Assembly (NCBI GenBank): GCA_002416505.1
Contig: DIAM01000007.1
Span: forward strand, 50,006 to 114,005
Direction: 5' to 3'
DNA: 64,000 nucleotides
Origin: Gammaproteobacteria bacterium UBA5078
GTDB lineage: Bacteria; Pseudomonadota; Gammaproteobacteria; Pseudomonadales; Pseudohongiellaceae
Positions 25,872-34,324 of the stretch are shown one piece after another. Below the pieces are notes generated by a model that saw only the letters and a program-made list of their open reading frames with translations, was not told the DNA's origin and ran no database searches. The stretch's first letter is position 1. Each line of letters begins with the position of its first letter. The translations under genes were made by a program, and so were the position numbers.

Positions 25872-27164
25872 CTAGAGTCCTAGCGCTTTCTCGATAGTCG
25901 CCAATTCCACACACAATACAAACACACGCATCGCTGCCTCGATATCCTTAACGCTAGGGAAAGAGGGGGCTAAGCGGATATTGCTGTCGTTGGGGTCGTT
26001 CTTATAGGGATAGGTAGAGCCCGCTGGCGTTAGTTTGACGCCCGCTGCGGCGGTCAGTTTAACCACTTTATCTGCGAGACCCGGCTGCGTGTCGAACAGC
26101 ACGAAATAGCCGCCCTGTGGCTTGGTCCAGCTGCCCAGCGCCTGGCCGTTGACTGATTTCTCGGCCAATCCAGCTTCTAGCGCTTTCAGTACACTCTCAA
26201 ATTTAGGCTGTAAGATCCTGCGGTGCCCCTGCATCAACCCACGCAGTGCGTCCATGTCTTTCAGTAGGCGCATGTGGCGCAGTTGATTGACTTTGTCTGG
26301 GCCGATCGTTGAGATGCCCAGTTGGTCCGCCAAACTGGCAAGATTGGCCTCGGAGCTCGCGATGAAGGCGATGCCGGCTCCGGCATGAGTAATCTTGGAG
26401 GTGGAGCCGATGACGACAACATTGTCCAGCGTGCCCGCAGCCTCACTGAGCTCCAAAATATTGGCGAGGGTGGGAGGCGTGTCGACGAGATGGTGTTCGG
26501 CATAGGCGTTGTCCCACATGATGCGGAAATTGGCGCCGGCGATCTTGCCCAGCTGCGCCATTCTGGCAACCACAGGCGCGGAATACACCACGCCATCGGG
26601 ATTCGAATACTTAGGGACACACCAGATGCCCTTGATCATCGGGTCTGCTTTTACAAGCGCCTCTACCTGATCCATGTCGGGACCCTCTGGCGTCATGGTG
26701 ACCGGAATCATGATGATGTTGAGCGCTTCGCATACGGAGAAGTGGCGATCATAGCCAGGCGCTGGGCAGAGGAATTTGACTTGGCTGCCAGTCTTGCTCG
26801 CCTCGGCCATCCAGGCGGACTCGGGGCCGTTAACGCCGTGGAAATGCGCGCCGATCACGACTTGATACATCATCTGCAGGCTACTATTGCCACCCACCAT
26901 GGTGCGCGAAGGGATGGTCTCGAGGTATTCGGCCGCGAATTTGCGCGCCTCGGGTATCCCCATAATGCCGCCGTAATTACGACTATCGCTGCCATCGGCG
27001 CACAGATAGTCATTCGCCAAGATGCCGTCGAGCGCGTCGCTCTGGCACAGTTGTTCGGTACTAGGCTTGCCGCGGGTCAAATCCAGATTCAGCTTCTGCT
27101 CGCTGACTTGTCGATACTGTTCGCGTAATTCCTGATGTCTCGCCTGCAATTGCTGATCGTTCAA
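25872..27164 (-). CDS. Class Ic aspartate-type aminotransferase
   Basis: 430 residues of the PF12897-type aminotransferase group (class Ic, as in Corynebacterium aspartate aminotransferase). It starts with LDLTRGKPSTEQLCQ, the distinctive active-site entry of this subgroup, and has RNYGGIMGIPEARKF, MIKGIWCVPKYSNPDGV and the PLP Lys in GSTSKITHAGAG. Likely reaction is aspartate/2-oxoglutarate transamination, but specificity is inferred from the subgroup. It is divergent from srkA. Confidence 0.88.
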   Translation of the reverse strand: MNDQQLQARHQELREQYRQVSEQKLNLDLTRGKPSTEQLCQSDALDGILANDYLCADGSDSRNYGGIMGIPEARKFAAEYLETIPSRTMVGGNSSLQMMYQVVIGAHFHGVNGPESAWMAEASKTGSQVKFLCPAPGYDRHFSVCEALNIIMIPVTMTPEGPDMDQVEALVKADPMIKGIWCVPKYSNPDGVVYSAPVVARMAQLGKIAGANFRIMWDNAYAEHHLVDTPPTLANILELSEAAGTLDNVVVIGSTSKITHAGAGIAFIASSEANLASLADQLGISTIGPDKVNQLRHMRLLKDMDALRGLMQGHRRILQPKFESVLKALEAGLAEKSVNGQALGSWTKPQGGYFVLFDTQPGLADKVVKLTAAAGVKLTPAGSTYPYKNDPNDSNIRLAPSFPSVKDIEAAMRVFVLCVELATIEKALGL

Positions 27165-27282
27165 GAAGGACTCCTTATGGATTGTAGATGTTGCTTAAGG
27201 CGCAGTGGGCACGGGGCCTCGAACTCGCGATGGCATTTTACAGTATACTGCGCGCAAACTCGATCAGGATGCCCTAATTTCC

Positions 27283-28380
27283 ATGTCAAACCAACACGAT
27301 ACACAATCCGATGACGAGAGCAGGGGCAATATTGCCAATGGCAATGTGATGCCCGCCGATAGCGGCGGCGAAGCAGTCCAAGCCGCTGTGGCCGATCCCT
27401 CGGTTCATCCCTATCAACGCCTAAGCCCCGATCGTGTGCTAGATGCGATGGAGAGCGTTGGCATTCACTGTGATGCCAGGATTCTTGCGCTCAATAGTTA
27501 TGAGAATCGTGTCTATCAAGTCGGCGTGGAGGATGATGTTCCCGTTATCGTGAAGTTCTATCGTCCCGAGCGCTGGACGCGCGCGCAGATCCTCGAGGAG
27601 CATGCCTTCGCCGAGGAGTTGGCCGGTCTCGAGATTCCCGTTGTGCCGCCTAGGCGACTCAATGGCGTGGATACCCTCTATGAGTTTGATGGGTTTTCAT
27701 TCTCGGTTTTCGAGCGCCTAGCCGGGCGTGCCCCAGATCTGGACAACTTAGATAATCTGCTCGTGATGGGCCGTTTCATCGCCCGCGTTCATGCCGTCGG
27801 TCAGACTCAATCCTTTGCGCACCGAGTGAGCTTGAGTGTCGAGCGCTTGGCTGTCGAGAGTCGGCAATTTCTCTTAGAGAAGCAGTTCATTCCACTGAGC
27901 CTATGCCCTGCGTATGAAAGCCTGTCGAGGGATCTGATCGAAAAGATTCAGGCGATCTTCGGTCGCAATAGCGATGTGGCGCAGATTCGCATCCATGGCG
28001 ACTGTCATCCAGGCAATGTGCTGTGGCGCGACGATGCCCCGAACTTCGTCGACTTCGACGACACGATGACTGGGCCGGCCATTCAAGACATCTGGATGAT
28101 GCTCTCTGGGGAGCGTGATCAGAAACAGGGGCAGCTTCTGGAGATCGTGGAGGGCTATAACGAGTTCTACGATTTCAATGTGAAGGAGCTCGACCTGATC
28201 GAGGCCCTGCGCACCCTTCGTATCATGCACTACAGCGCATGGCTGGCCAGACGCTGGGAAGACCCCGCCTTCCCGAAGTGTTTCCCTTGGTTTAACACCG
28301 AGCGCTATTGGGCCGAACATATCTTAGAGTTGCGCGAGCAGATGGCTGCATTAGATGAGCCAGCGCTGCGCTTGTTCTAG
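27283..28380 (+). CDS. srkA: Stress response kinase A (YihE/SrkA family)
   Basis: Ser/Thr kinase of the APH/HipA-like fold that protects against stress-induced death (Cpx-linked in E. coli). 365 residues from the ATG at 27283; the longer open frame is untranslated-looking. Motifs: NSYENRVYQVG (nucleotide loop), VIVKFYRPERWT (ATP Lys), catalytic loop IHGDCHPGNVLW, and metal Asp VDFDDTMTGP. The first 40 residues are polar and variable. In E. coli srkA is followed by dsbA on the same strand; here a TlpA-type thioredoxin lies next to it but convergent. Confidence 0.92.
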   Translation: MSNQHDTQSDDESRGNIANGNVMPADSGGEAVQAAVADPSVHPYQRLSPDRVLDAMESVGIHCDARILALNSYENRVYQVGVEDDVPVIVKFYRPERWTRAQILEEHAFAEELAGLEIPVVPPRRLNGVDTLYEFDGFSFSVFERLAGRAPDLDNLDNLLVMGRFIARVHAVGQTQSFAHRVSLSVERLAVESRQFLLEKQFIPLSLCPAYESLSRDLIEKIQAIFGRNSDVAQIRIHGDCHPGNVLWRDDAPNFVDFDDTMTGPAIQDIWMMLSGERDQKQGQLLEIVEGYNEFYDFNVKELDLIEALRTLRIMHYSAWLARRWEDPAFPKCFPWFNTERYWAEHILELREQMAALDEPALRLF

Positions 28381-28392
28381 GGAGACAAAGAA

Positions 28393-28899
28393 TTAGTCGA
28401 GAAGCTCCACGACCGCCGCTTCGATGATTTCGATGTCATTGCCGCGGAAGCCCATGTGCACCATGCGCACGGTACCTTCTTTGTCGATCAGAAAGGACGT
28501 GGGCATGCCCGTGACGCCGAACTCGTTTAACACGGTGTTATCCGTATCCGCCGCGATCAGGTAATCGAGAGGGTTATCTAAGAGGAAATCCTGCCCGTCC
28601 TCTAGCGGATCGTCGACGTTGATCGCAATAACTTCGAAGCCCTGATCGCGATACTTGCCGTAGAGCTCATTGATCAGTGGCATGGAACGCAGGCAGGGTG
28701 CACACCACGAGGCCCAGAAGTCGACATAGACCGTTTTGCCCCGCAGAGCCTCAAGGCTAATCGCTGGCTTGTCTGCTTGAATGTCGGGAAGAGTGAATGA
28801 CGGGGCCGTGTCGCCCTCTTCCACGGCTAATGCGGATAGAGGCAATAGCAGGCTCAAGACGGCGGCGCATTCACACAATACTACTGTTAACTTGTTCAT
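28393..28899 (-). CDS. TlpA-family periplasmic thioredoxin
   Basis: 168 residues. A signal peptide ends near LSALA-VEEG. The AhpC/TSA-type redoxin fold has the CxxC WCAPC with the preceding VDFWASW, and the cis-Pro TGMPTSFLID. Predicted to act in the periplasm as a disulfide reductase or in cytochrome maturation; partner unknown. Convergent with srkA, 12 bases between stops. It may be expressed with the downstream-oriented desaturase gene only from separate promoters. Confidence 0.88.
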   Translation of the reverse strand: MNKLTVVLCECAAVLSLLLPLSALAVEEGDTAPSFTLPDIQADKPAISLEALRGKTVYVDFWASWCAPCLRSMPLINELYGKYRDQGFEVIAINVDDPLEDGQDFLLDNPLDYLIAADTDNTVLNEFGVTGMPTSFLIDKEGTVRMVHMGFRGNDIEIIEAAVVELLD

Positions 28900-28922
28900 A
28901 CGGATCTCTTACTAAGCATGGC

Positions 28923-30071
28923 TCAAGCAGGATGCACTGCCGTTAGTTTCGGGAAATTTTCGAGCAATTCGTGCCAGCGCTGTCTCTGTATTTTCAGACG
29001 ATATTTCACTTCTCGATAGCTATCGCGCATCTCTAAGCGATCCCAATGGCTCCATTTCTCATGGATTTCACTCGATTTCGCCTCATACCATGACTGCTGA
29101 TGCTGGGCCCAGAGTTGCAGGGTCGCTTTCAGTTGCTGATATTCAGTCTCTAGGCGCTGTAGCCATTTGTCGGCATTACCCATGGCGGCATAGCGCTCGG
29201 TCGCGTATCGATACTGCATGTCTAGGCGCGCACTCTCGATGACTACTGGAGAGCAGCGCTTCAGGTCGCTGGTTAGCCCAACGAAGGCACAGCCACGAAT
29301 GAACCATTTGGTGGGATCGTAGTGCCACCACTTGATGCCGTTGCGATAGTCCCATTGGAAGGTGTGGTGGTAGTTGTGATAGCCCTCGCCGTAGGTGATC
29401 AGGGCTAGCAAGGGATTGTCCCGCGCAGAGCTCGCATCGCTATAGGGCTGACGGCCCCAGATATGGGCGATAGAGTTGATAAACCAAGTGACGTGCTGGC
29501 TTAGCACTAGCCGTAACAGCCCGCCGAGTAGTATTCCGCCGATAACATCACCGCCGAGATAACCCAGAAAGGCAGGAACGCCGATGTTCATTGTCAGTAC
29601 GAGTGCAAGATAATGTTTGTGCTGCCAGACGAGGATCGGATCGCGTTGTAAGTCTTTGATATTGGAGAAATCCACTTTGCCACTATCGAAGTCACGCAGG
29701 ATCCATCCGATATGGGAATACCAGAAGCCGAGGCCAGCGGAATAGGGGTCTTTGTCGTTATTGTCGACATGCGCATGATGACGGCGATGGTCCGAGGCCC
29801 AATGAAAGACATCGTTCTGCAACGCACAGGCACCGCCTAGTGCGAAGACGAAGCGAACGATTGGATGGGCCTTATACGTCTTATGGGACCAAAGGCGGTG
29901 ATAGCCCGCAGTGATCGACATGCCGCAAAAACCCATCAGGACGAAAAAGACGACCCATTCGTAGAGTCCATAGCCATGTGTAAACCCGTAATAAGGCACG
30001 AGCGTCACGGCCAGCAGCGGCGTCAGTGTAAATAGAATAGTGTTAGTCCAGTTAATCGGAGCTTTTTGCAT
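28923..30071 (-). CDS. Acyl-CoA/fatty-acid desaturase (delta-9 type)
   Basis: Membrane di-iron desaturase of 382 residues. All three His boxes are present: HRLWSH, HRRHH and HNYHH, with the di-iron ligand region IAHIWG before the third. About four membrane helices form the usual two hairpins. Residues about 285-382 are an extra, mostly helical, charged tail rich in Trp and Gln (for example WLQRLETEYQQLKATLQLW). The ATG at 30071 is preferred to TTG at 30077. It would introduce cis double bonds into membrane acyl chains, a cold-adaptation trait; note the cold-shock gene nearby. Confidence 0.93.
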   Translation of the reverse strand: MQKAPINWTNTILFTLTPLLAVTLVPYYGFTHGYGLYEWVVFFVLMGFCGMSITAGYHRLWSHKTYKAHPIVRFVFALGGACALQNDVFHWASDHRRHHAHVDNNDKDPYSAGLGFWYSHIGWILRDFDSGKVDFSNIKDLQRDPILVWQHKHYLALVLTMNIGVPAFLGYLGGDVIGGILLGGLLRLVLSQHVTWFINSIAHIWGRQPYSDASSARDNPLLALITYGEGYHNYHHTFQWDYRNGIKWWHYDPTKWFIRGCAFVGLTSDLKRCSPVVIESARLDMQYRYATERYAAMGNADKWLQRLETEYQQLKATLQLWAQHQQSWYEAKSSEIHEKWSHWDRLEMRDSYREVKYRLKIQRQRWHELLENFPKLTAVHPA

Positions 30072-30261
30072 AGCCAATATCTCTTAGCAGGCGAAGATCA
30101 GGATTTCTAAAATAGTACGGCATTTGACACCGAAAACCTCGAAATTATTACACGATTGTCGCGACCAACAAAATCTAGTTAGTCGCGCAGTAGGAGGATT
30201 TGCTTTATTCTGCGCCCCAACGCCTTATACGGCACGGCATCGGCTTCGAGAATATTTGGCT

Positions 30262-30492
30262 ATGAGCGACACAAGCACCCAAGAGCAACTAATCGAATTG
30301 CAGACTCAATTCGCCTTCCAAGAGGATTTATTGCAGGCCTTGAACGAGGTCGTCACCATGCAGCAGACCCAGATTGACGCCCTGCAGCGCGAACTTAGTC
30401 TGCATCGGGACAAATTGACTCACGTACTTGAGAATCTGCCAGCCGCGGGCGAGGGCGGCTCAAATGAAGACGAGCGCCCCCCTCACTACTGA
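30262..30492 (+). CDS. slyX: SlyX family protein
   Basis: 76 residues from the ATG at 30262 (the open frame begins earlier but the added part is unrelated). It is a coiled coil, LIELQTQFAFQEDLLQAL then LNEVVTMQQTQIDALQREL, with the invariant SlyX C-terminus ending RPPHY. Function unknown. It converges on the cold-shock gene with 34 bases between. Confidence 0.92.
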   Translation: MSDTSTQEQLIELQTQFAFQEDLLQALNEVVTMQQTQIDALQRELSLHRDKLTHVLENLPAAGEGGSNEDERPPHY

Positions 30493-30526
30493 GGCGGGCC
30501 TAGTCAGTGGCTTTGACAGAGAGCTC

Positions 30527-30946
30527 TTATTTCGCTGCGGCGACGTCTTCTGCTTGCAAGCCTTTGTCGCCTTCACTAATGGCGAATTCGACCCGCTGAC
30601 CGTCGTGTAATACGCGGTGGCCCTCACCCCGTATAGAGCGAAAGTGGACGAATATGTCGTCGCCGCTATCGCGAGTGATGAAGCCAAACCCTTTGCTGGC
30701 ATTGAACCATTTCACACAACCGCTCTCGCGCTGCGCCTTATTGACGAGTACACGATTCTCTTCGTCGGGCTTCTTGGCTCGTTTCTTGGCGATTGGCGCT
30801 CCGGCCATAGCAGATGCCAGGCTGACGAGGAAGATCGCGATTAACATCTGGATGGAGGTGAGTTGGAGGTCGGTGAGAAGGACGGGGAGTCCGACGATCA
30901 GGGTGGCGATTATTGCAATAGTGAATGACTTGTTGAAATTCGACAT
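30527..30946 (-). CDS. Membrane-anchored cold-shock domain protein
   Basis: 139 residues. Two hydrophobic helices (about 7-27 and 32-50) precede a basic linker (KKRAKK) and a C-terminal cold-shock domain (about 74-139) with RNP1 KGFGFITRD and RNP2 DIFVHF intact and start ESGCVKWFNASKG. The layout would place an RNA/ssDNA-binding domain at the inner membrane. A GAGAG ribosome site precedes the ATG. Such fusions are known in marine gammaproteobacteria but have no assigned role. Confidence 0.9.
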   Translation of the reverse strand: MSNFNKSFTIAIIATLIVGLPVLLTDLQLTSIQMLIAIFLVSLASAMAGAPIAKKRAKKPDEENRVLVNKAQRESGCVKWFNASKGFGFITRDSGDDIFVHFRSIRGEGHRVLHDGQRVEFAISEGDKGLQAEDVAAAK

Positions 30947-31250
30947 GGAAACTCTCTTCGCTACTTATAATTATTATTTGTCAGTTAGGGCTAAGGCAGT
31001 TCACTTAAGCCTTTTTTCCCAACAGCGTCTGATTCTAACGGGCTTTAAGAAGAAGTCAAAGCCACGATCCTTGGGGCCTCGTAAATTGTTCACCCGCTAG
31101 GCTCTGTTAACACTTGATTAAGTCTCTATTCAGCTTCTCGATGCCAATATGCGAGCCAAGGTAGGGAGAAAGGGTTCTTCCGTTCGAACTACAAAGGCAT
31201 TAATAAAGAAGATCCGATGTAAGACTTATACCAAGTGAGGTCGATGGCTT
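30947..31250. other. Intergenic region between cold-shock and glycine-zipper genes
   Basis: 304 bases between divergent genes. Near the left end is an AT-rich stretch (30965-30981) that could serve the cold-shock gene promoter. A weak hairpin AAGGC (30993-30997) / GCCTT (31009-31013) runs into six T residues on +, but no + gene ends nearby. The remainder shows no repeat, RNA or further coding signal that I can support. Confidence 0.4.
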
Positions 31251-31799
31251 ATGAAAAAGTTCCCAGCTCATGGCATTAAATTCATCAACACAGTGGCCTT
31301 TGGGTCACTGGCGCTGCTGCTGGCGGCGCCTAGTTTCGCCGATACGCGCTATGAATACGCACAGGTGATCGAGTCGCGGCCTGTGTATAAGAGCATCGAG
31401 ATTTCGACGCCTCGCGAGGAATGTTGGAACGAGGAGGTGGCTCATACCAGGGCGGCGCGCTCGAATAGTCGCACGCCGGCATTGCTGGGCACTATTATAG
31501 GTGGCGCATTGGGCAACGCGGTGGGTCACGGCAAGTCCAATAAGCGCGTAGGCACTGTCGTTGGCGCGGTCTTGGGCCACTCAATTGGACGTGATATAGT
31601 CGCCGGCAATAGTCACGACCGTGTAGTACGTTACGAAACCGTACGCCAGTGCGAAACTGTCTATGAATACCGAGAGGAGGAGCGTTTAGTGGGCTACCAA
31701 GTAGTCTACCGTTATAACGACGAAGACTACTCGGTAAGAATGGACAACGATCCTGGCGAGCAAGTGCGTATCAAGGTCAATATTCAGCCTGTGTTTTAA
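31251..31799 (+). CDS. Glycine-zipper 2TM-domain envelope protein
   Basis: 182 residues. Signal peptide with core FGSLALLLAAPSFA-D. The middle (about 80-120) is a glycine zipper, LLGTIIGGALGNAVGHG then RVGTVVGAVLGHSIG, of the Rickettsia 17 kDa/SlyB/UmoD-like group. The flanks carry paired Cys (EECWNEE and QCETVYEY) that could form a disulfide. It has no lipobox, so it is likely periplasmic or membrane-inserted through the zipper. It stands just upstream of the PepSY and PhoPQ-like genes, in the same orientation. Confidence 0.85.
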   Translation: MKKFPAHGIKFINTVAFGSLALLLAAPSFADTRYEYAQVIESRPVYKSIEISTPREECWNEEVAHTRAARSNSRTPALLGTIIGGALGNAVGHGKSNKRVGTVVGAVLGHSIGRDIVAGNSHDRVVRYETVRQCETVYEYREEERLVGYQVVYRYNDEDYSVRMDNDPGEQVRIKVNIQPVF

Positions 31800-31862
31800 T
31801 CGTCTAGATCAGTCGATTTGACGCTCAGGCTGTACTCCGCAGCGTTTTTAAAGGGGTCCGAA

Positions 31863-32201
31863 TTGAAGTCAAACACACTGACAAGTCGATTGCTGAAACT
31901 GGCATTCGCTCTAACAATGATGTCCCTGCTCGGGATCGCCACTGCCACTGCAGATCCACTGCAGTTGGCCCTTGCTGGCTATCAGGATCAGTCCGGGGAC
32001 AATGCTGCGGAGCAGGCGCCGCAGATTTCGCAGCGTCGCGCGCTGGAATTGGTGCGTGCGCGCTTTCCTGGCACTGTCGTCAGCATCAATCAAGTTCAGC
32101 AGGGGGGCGTCTTACAATACCGCGTCCGCATGGATAATGAAGGCAATATCTACACCGTCTATGTCAACGCGAGTAGCGGTGCGATAACCCGGGAACAATA
32201 A
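31863..32201 (+). CDS. PepSY domain periplasmic protein
   Basis: 112 residues from a TTG start at 31863, chosen for AAGGGG 6 bases upstream; the open frame from 31818 lacks one. A signal peptide ends near ATATA-DPLQ. The PepSY domain (about 52-112) has ISQRRALELVRARFPGTVVS and the ending YTVYVNASSGAITRE. PepSY proteins often sit beside PhoPQ-like systems and may modulate the sensor or periplasmic peptidases. Its stop is 2 bases before the response regulator start, so it belongs to that operon. Confidence 0.85.
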   Translation: MKSNTLTSRLLKLAFALTMMSLLGIATATADPLQLALAGYQDQSGDNAAEQAPQISQRRALELVRARFPGTVVSINQVQQGGVLQYRVRMDNEGNIYTVYVNASSGAITREQ

Positions 32202-32203
32202 AT

Positions 32204-32878
32204 ATGCGCTTGTTGGTGGTCGAAGATCAAAGCCTGCTCCGACAGACTTTAGTTCAAGGATTGAGTCGTTCTGGCTATGTCGTTGACGACGCAGCCGATG
32301 GCAAGGCTGGCCTTTATTATGCGACGGAGTTCGACTATGACGCTGCCATTATCGACTTAGGCTTGCCGCTGATCGATGGCATCTCCTTGATCAGACAAAT
32401 TCGTGAGTTAGAGAAAACCTTTCCCATACTGATCTTGACGGCGCGCGGCGACTGGCAAGATAAAGTAGAGGGCTTAGATGCGGGGGCGGACGACTATGTG
32501 GTGAAGCCCTTCCAAATCGAAGAGATATTGGCGCGACTCAATGCATTACTACGCCGCGCCGCGGGATTCGCGAAACCGATTATAGAGTTTGGTCCAATCG
32601 CGCTGGATATCGGCAGTAAACGCGTGAGTGCCCACGGGCAGACGCTCGAGTTGACCGCCTATGAGTACAAGCTTCTGGAATATCTCATGATGCATCCAGG
32701 GCAAGTGATCTCTAAAACGGAGCTGACCGAGCATCTATACGCACAGGATTATGACCGTGATAGCAATGTGCTGGAAGTATTCGTGCGTCGTCTTCGACAA
32801 AAACTCGACCCCGATGAGTCTCTCAAGCCGATCGAGACAATTCGTGGTCAAGGTTATCGTTTCCGCAATGATCAGTAA
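32204..32878 (+). CDS. OmpR/PhoP-family response regulator
   Basis: 224 residues. Receiver domain with acidic pair E7-D8, phospho-acceptor Asp51 in IIDLGLP, Thr in ILTAR and Lys in VVKPF; C-terminal winged helix (about 125-222) with ELTAYEYKLLEYLMMHPG and VLEVFVRRLRQKLD. Closest to the PhoP/QseB branch. It is preceded by a PepSY gene and followed 6 bases later by its sensor kinase. Target genes are not visible; envelope stress or divalent cations and antimicrobial peptides are the usual inputs for the branch. Confidence 0.92.
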   Translation: MRLLVVEDQSLLRQTLVQGLSRSGYVVDDAADGKAGLYYATEFDYDAAIIDLGLPLIDGISLIRQIRELEKTFPILILTARGDWQDKVEGLDAGADDYVVKPFQIEEILARLNALLRRAAGFAKPIIEFGPIALDIGSKRVSAHGQTLELTAYEYKLLEYLMMHPGQVISKTELTEHLYAQDYDRDSNVLEVFVRRLRQKLDPDESLKPIETIRGQGYRFRNDQ

Positions 32879-32884
32879 TTTGCC

Positions 32885-34324
32885 ATGAGCGCTGCGCAAA
32901 AATTCTCTCCCTATTCGCTACAAACACGCCTCCTTACAGCCGTCAGTGTGCTGCTGACAATCTTCCTTGGCTTGACAGGGATAGTTCTAGATCGCGCGTT
33001 TCGTAGCAGTATCGAAGCGGGCGTTGCGGAACAGATGCAGGCGCAGATCTATGTACTACTCTCGGCCGTCGAAGAGGAGGATGGCACCTTCTATTTTCTG
33101 CAAGACCTGCGTGAGCCTCGCTTCACACAATTGAATTCCGGTTTATATGGTTTGGTCAGCAATCCCACCGCTGGCGAGGTCTTAAGGACCCCGTCTGCGT
33201 TAGAGGTCGACTACCCTGACTTTGCCGAACTGTGGCAAGACGTCAATCGTGGAGACTTCTATTTTTCACGCGCCTATGCCGGCGATGGCGAAGAGTACTT
33301 CATCGCGGTATATGGGGTGGTCTGGGAGAATGGCGCGTCATCCTATGATTTTGCCGTGATCGAGTCGACTAGCACCTATCTCGCAGAGGTCAATAATTTC
33401 AGGGCGAGCCTGTGGTCTTGGCTGGGCGGAGTCGCGGTTCTATTGCTGGTGTTGCAAGTATTGCTCTTGCGCTGGGGGCTGTCTCCGCTGCGCCGACTCG
33501 CCATCGACCTAAAGAGTATAGAGAACAGCAGTAGCGAACAGCTCGACGAGGATTACCCCAAAGAATTGCAGGCCGTGACACAGAATCTTAACCTGCTGAT
33601 TAAGAGCGAACGTAAGCAGCAATTGCGTTATCGCGAAACCTTGGGTGATCTGGCCCATAGCCTTAAAACCCCCTTGGCCGTCATTGCCGGCGCGGTGCAT
33701 GAGTTATCCTCGAAGCCTTCAGGTCGAGTGGACGATGGCTCGGTCGCACATGTTCACGCGGTGCAAGAGCAGCTTGAAAGAATGAATCAGATTATTGGCT
33801 ATCAACTGCAACGCGCGGTTAAGACGAATGGCGGCTCTAGCCTAGCGCGACGGGTCGATCTGAGAGGCTGTGTAGAGAAGATTCTGCGGGCGCTAGAGAA
33901 AGTGTATGCCGCAAAGTCTATGCGGGTGACTTGCCACCTCGATAACGATGTATTCTTTCTTGGGGATGAACGAGACTTGATGGAGGTGTTGGGAAATGTC
34001 CTAGACAACGCCTTCAAGTATGGCTCGCAGACCATTCAGATTGCGGCGGAAGTGCGCCTATCGCCGGTGCCTCAGCTGAGTATCAAGATCGAAGATGACG
34101 GACCCGGTATCGCCACTGACCATAAAGAGTTCGTGCTGCAGCGCGGTGCGCGTCTGGACACTCTGGCGCAAGGTCAGGGCATCGGCCTTGCCGTAGTGAC
34201 AGACATTATGAGCAGCTACGGAGGTCAGATTGCTGTAGTGGACAGTGCGCTAGGCGGTGCCTGCGTTGAGCTTGTGTTCAGCAATTTTCAATCACCCTCC
34301 CACGGCAGCAGCTCGAATGTCTAG
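32885..34324 (+). CDS. PhoQ-like sensor histidine kinase
   Basis: 479 residues. TM1 about 17-37, a periplasmic sensor region about 38-178 rich in Asp/Glu (EEEDGTFYF, DVNRGDFYF), TM2 about 179-200, HAMP-like linker, then the kinase: H-box GDLAHSLKTPLAVIAG, the PhoQ-type variant HSLKTP rather than HELRTP; N-box NVLDNAFKYG; G1 EDDGPGI; G2 GQGIGLAVV. The acidic periplasmic patch is consistent with cation sensing. Its TAG stop overlaps the convergent TSUP stop within the palindrome CTAG. Confidence 0.9.
   Translation: MSAAQKFSPYSLQTRLLTAVSVLLTIFLGLTGIVLDRAFRSSIEAGVAEQMQAQIYVLLSAVEEEDGTFYFLQDLREPRFTQLNSGLYGLVSNPTAGEVLRTPSALEVDYPDFAELWQDVNRGDFYFSRAYAGDGEEYFIAVYGVVWENGASSYDFAVIESTSTYLAEVNNFRASLWSWLGGVAVLLLVLQVLLLRWGLSPLRRLAIDLKSIENSSSEQLDEDYPKELQAVTQNLNLLIKSERKQQLRYRETLGDLAHSLKTPLAVIAGAVHELSSKPSGRVDDGSVAHVHAVQEQLERMNQIIGYQLQRAVKTNGGSSLARRVDLRGCVEKILRALEKVYAAKSMRVTCHLDNDVFFLGDERDLMEVLGNVLDNAFKYGSQTIQIAAEVRLSPVPQLSIKIEDDGPGIATDHKEFVLQRGARLDTLAQGQGIGLAVVTDIMSSYGGQIAVVDSALGGACVELVFSNFQSPSHGSSSNV

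Noticed and set aside
26322..27128. 268-residue open frame on + opposite the class Ic aminotransferase
   Set aside because: Antisense shadow of a well-supported gene; no ribosome site and no family pattern.
30654..31100. 148-residue open frame on + across the cold-shock gene and intergenic region
   Set aside because: Mostly antisense to the cold-shock domain; the rest has no recognisable protein features.
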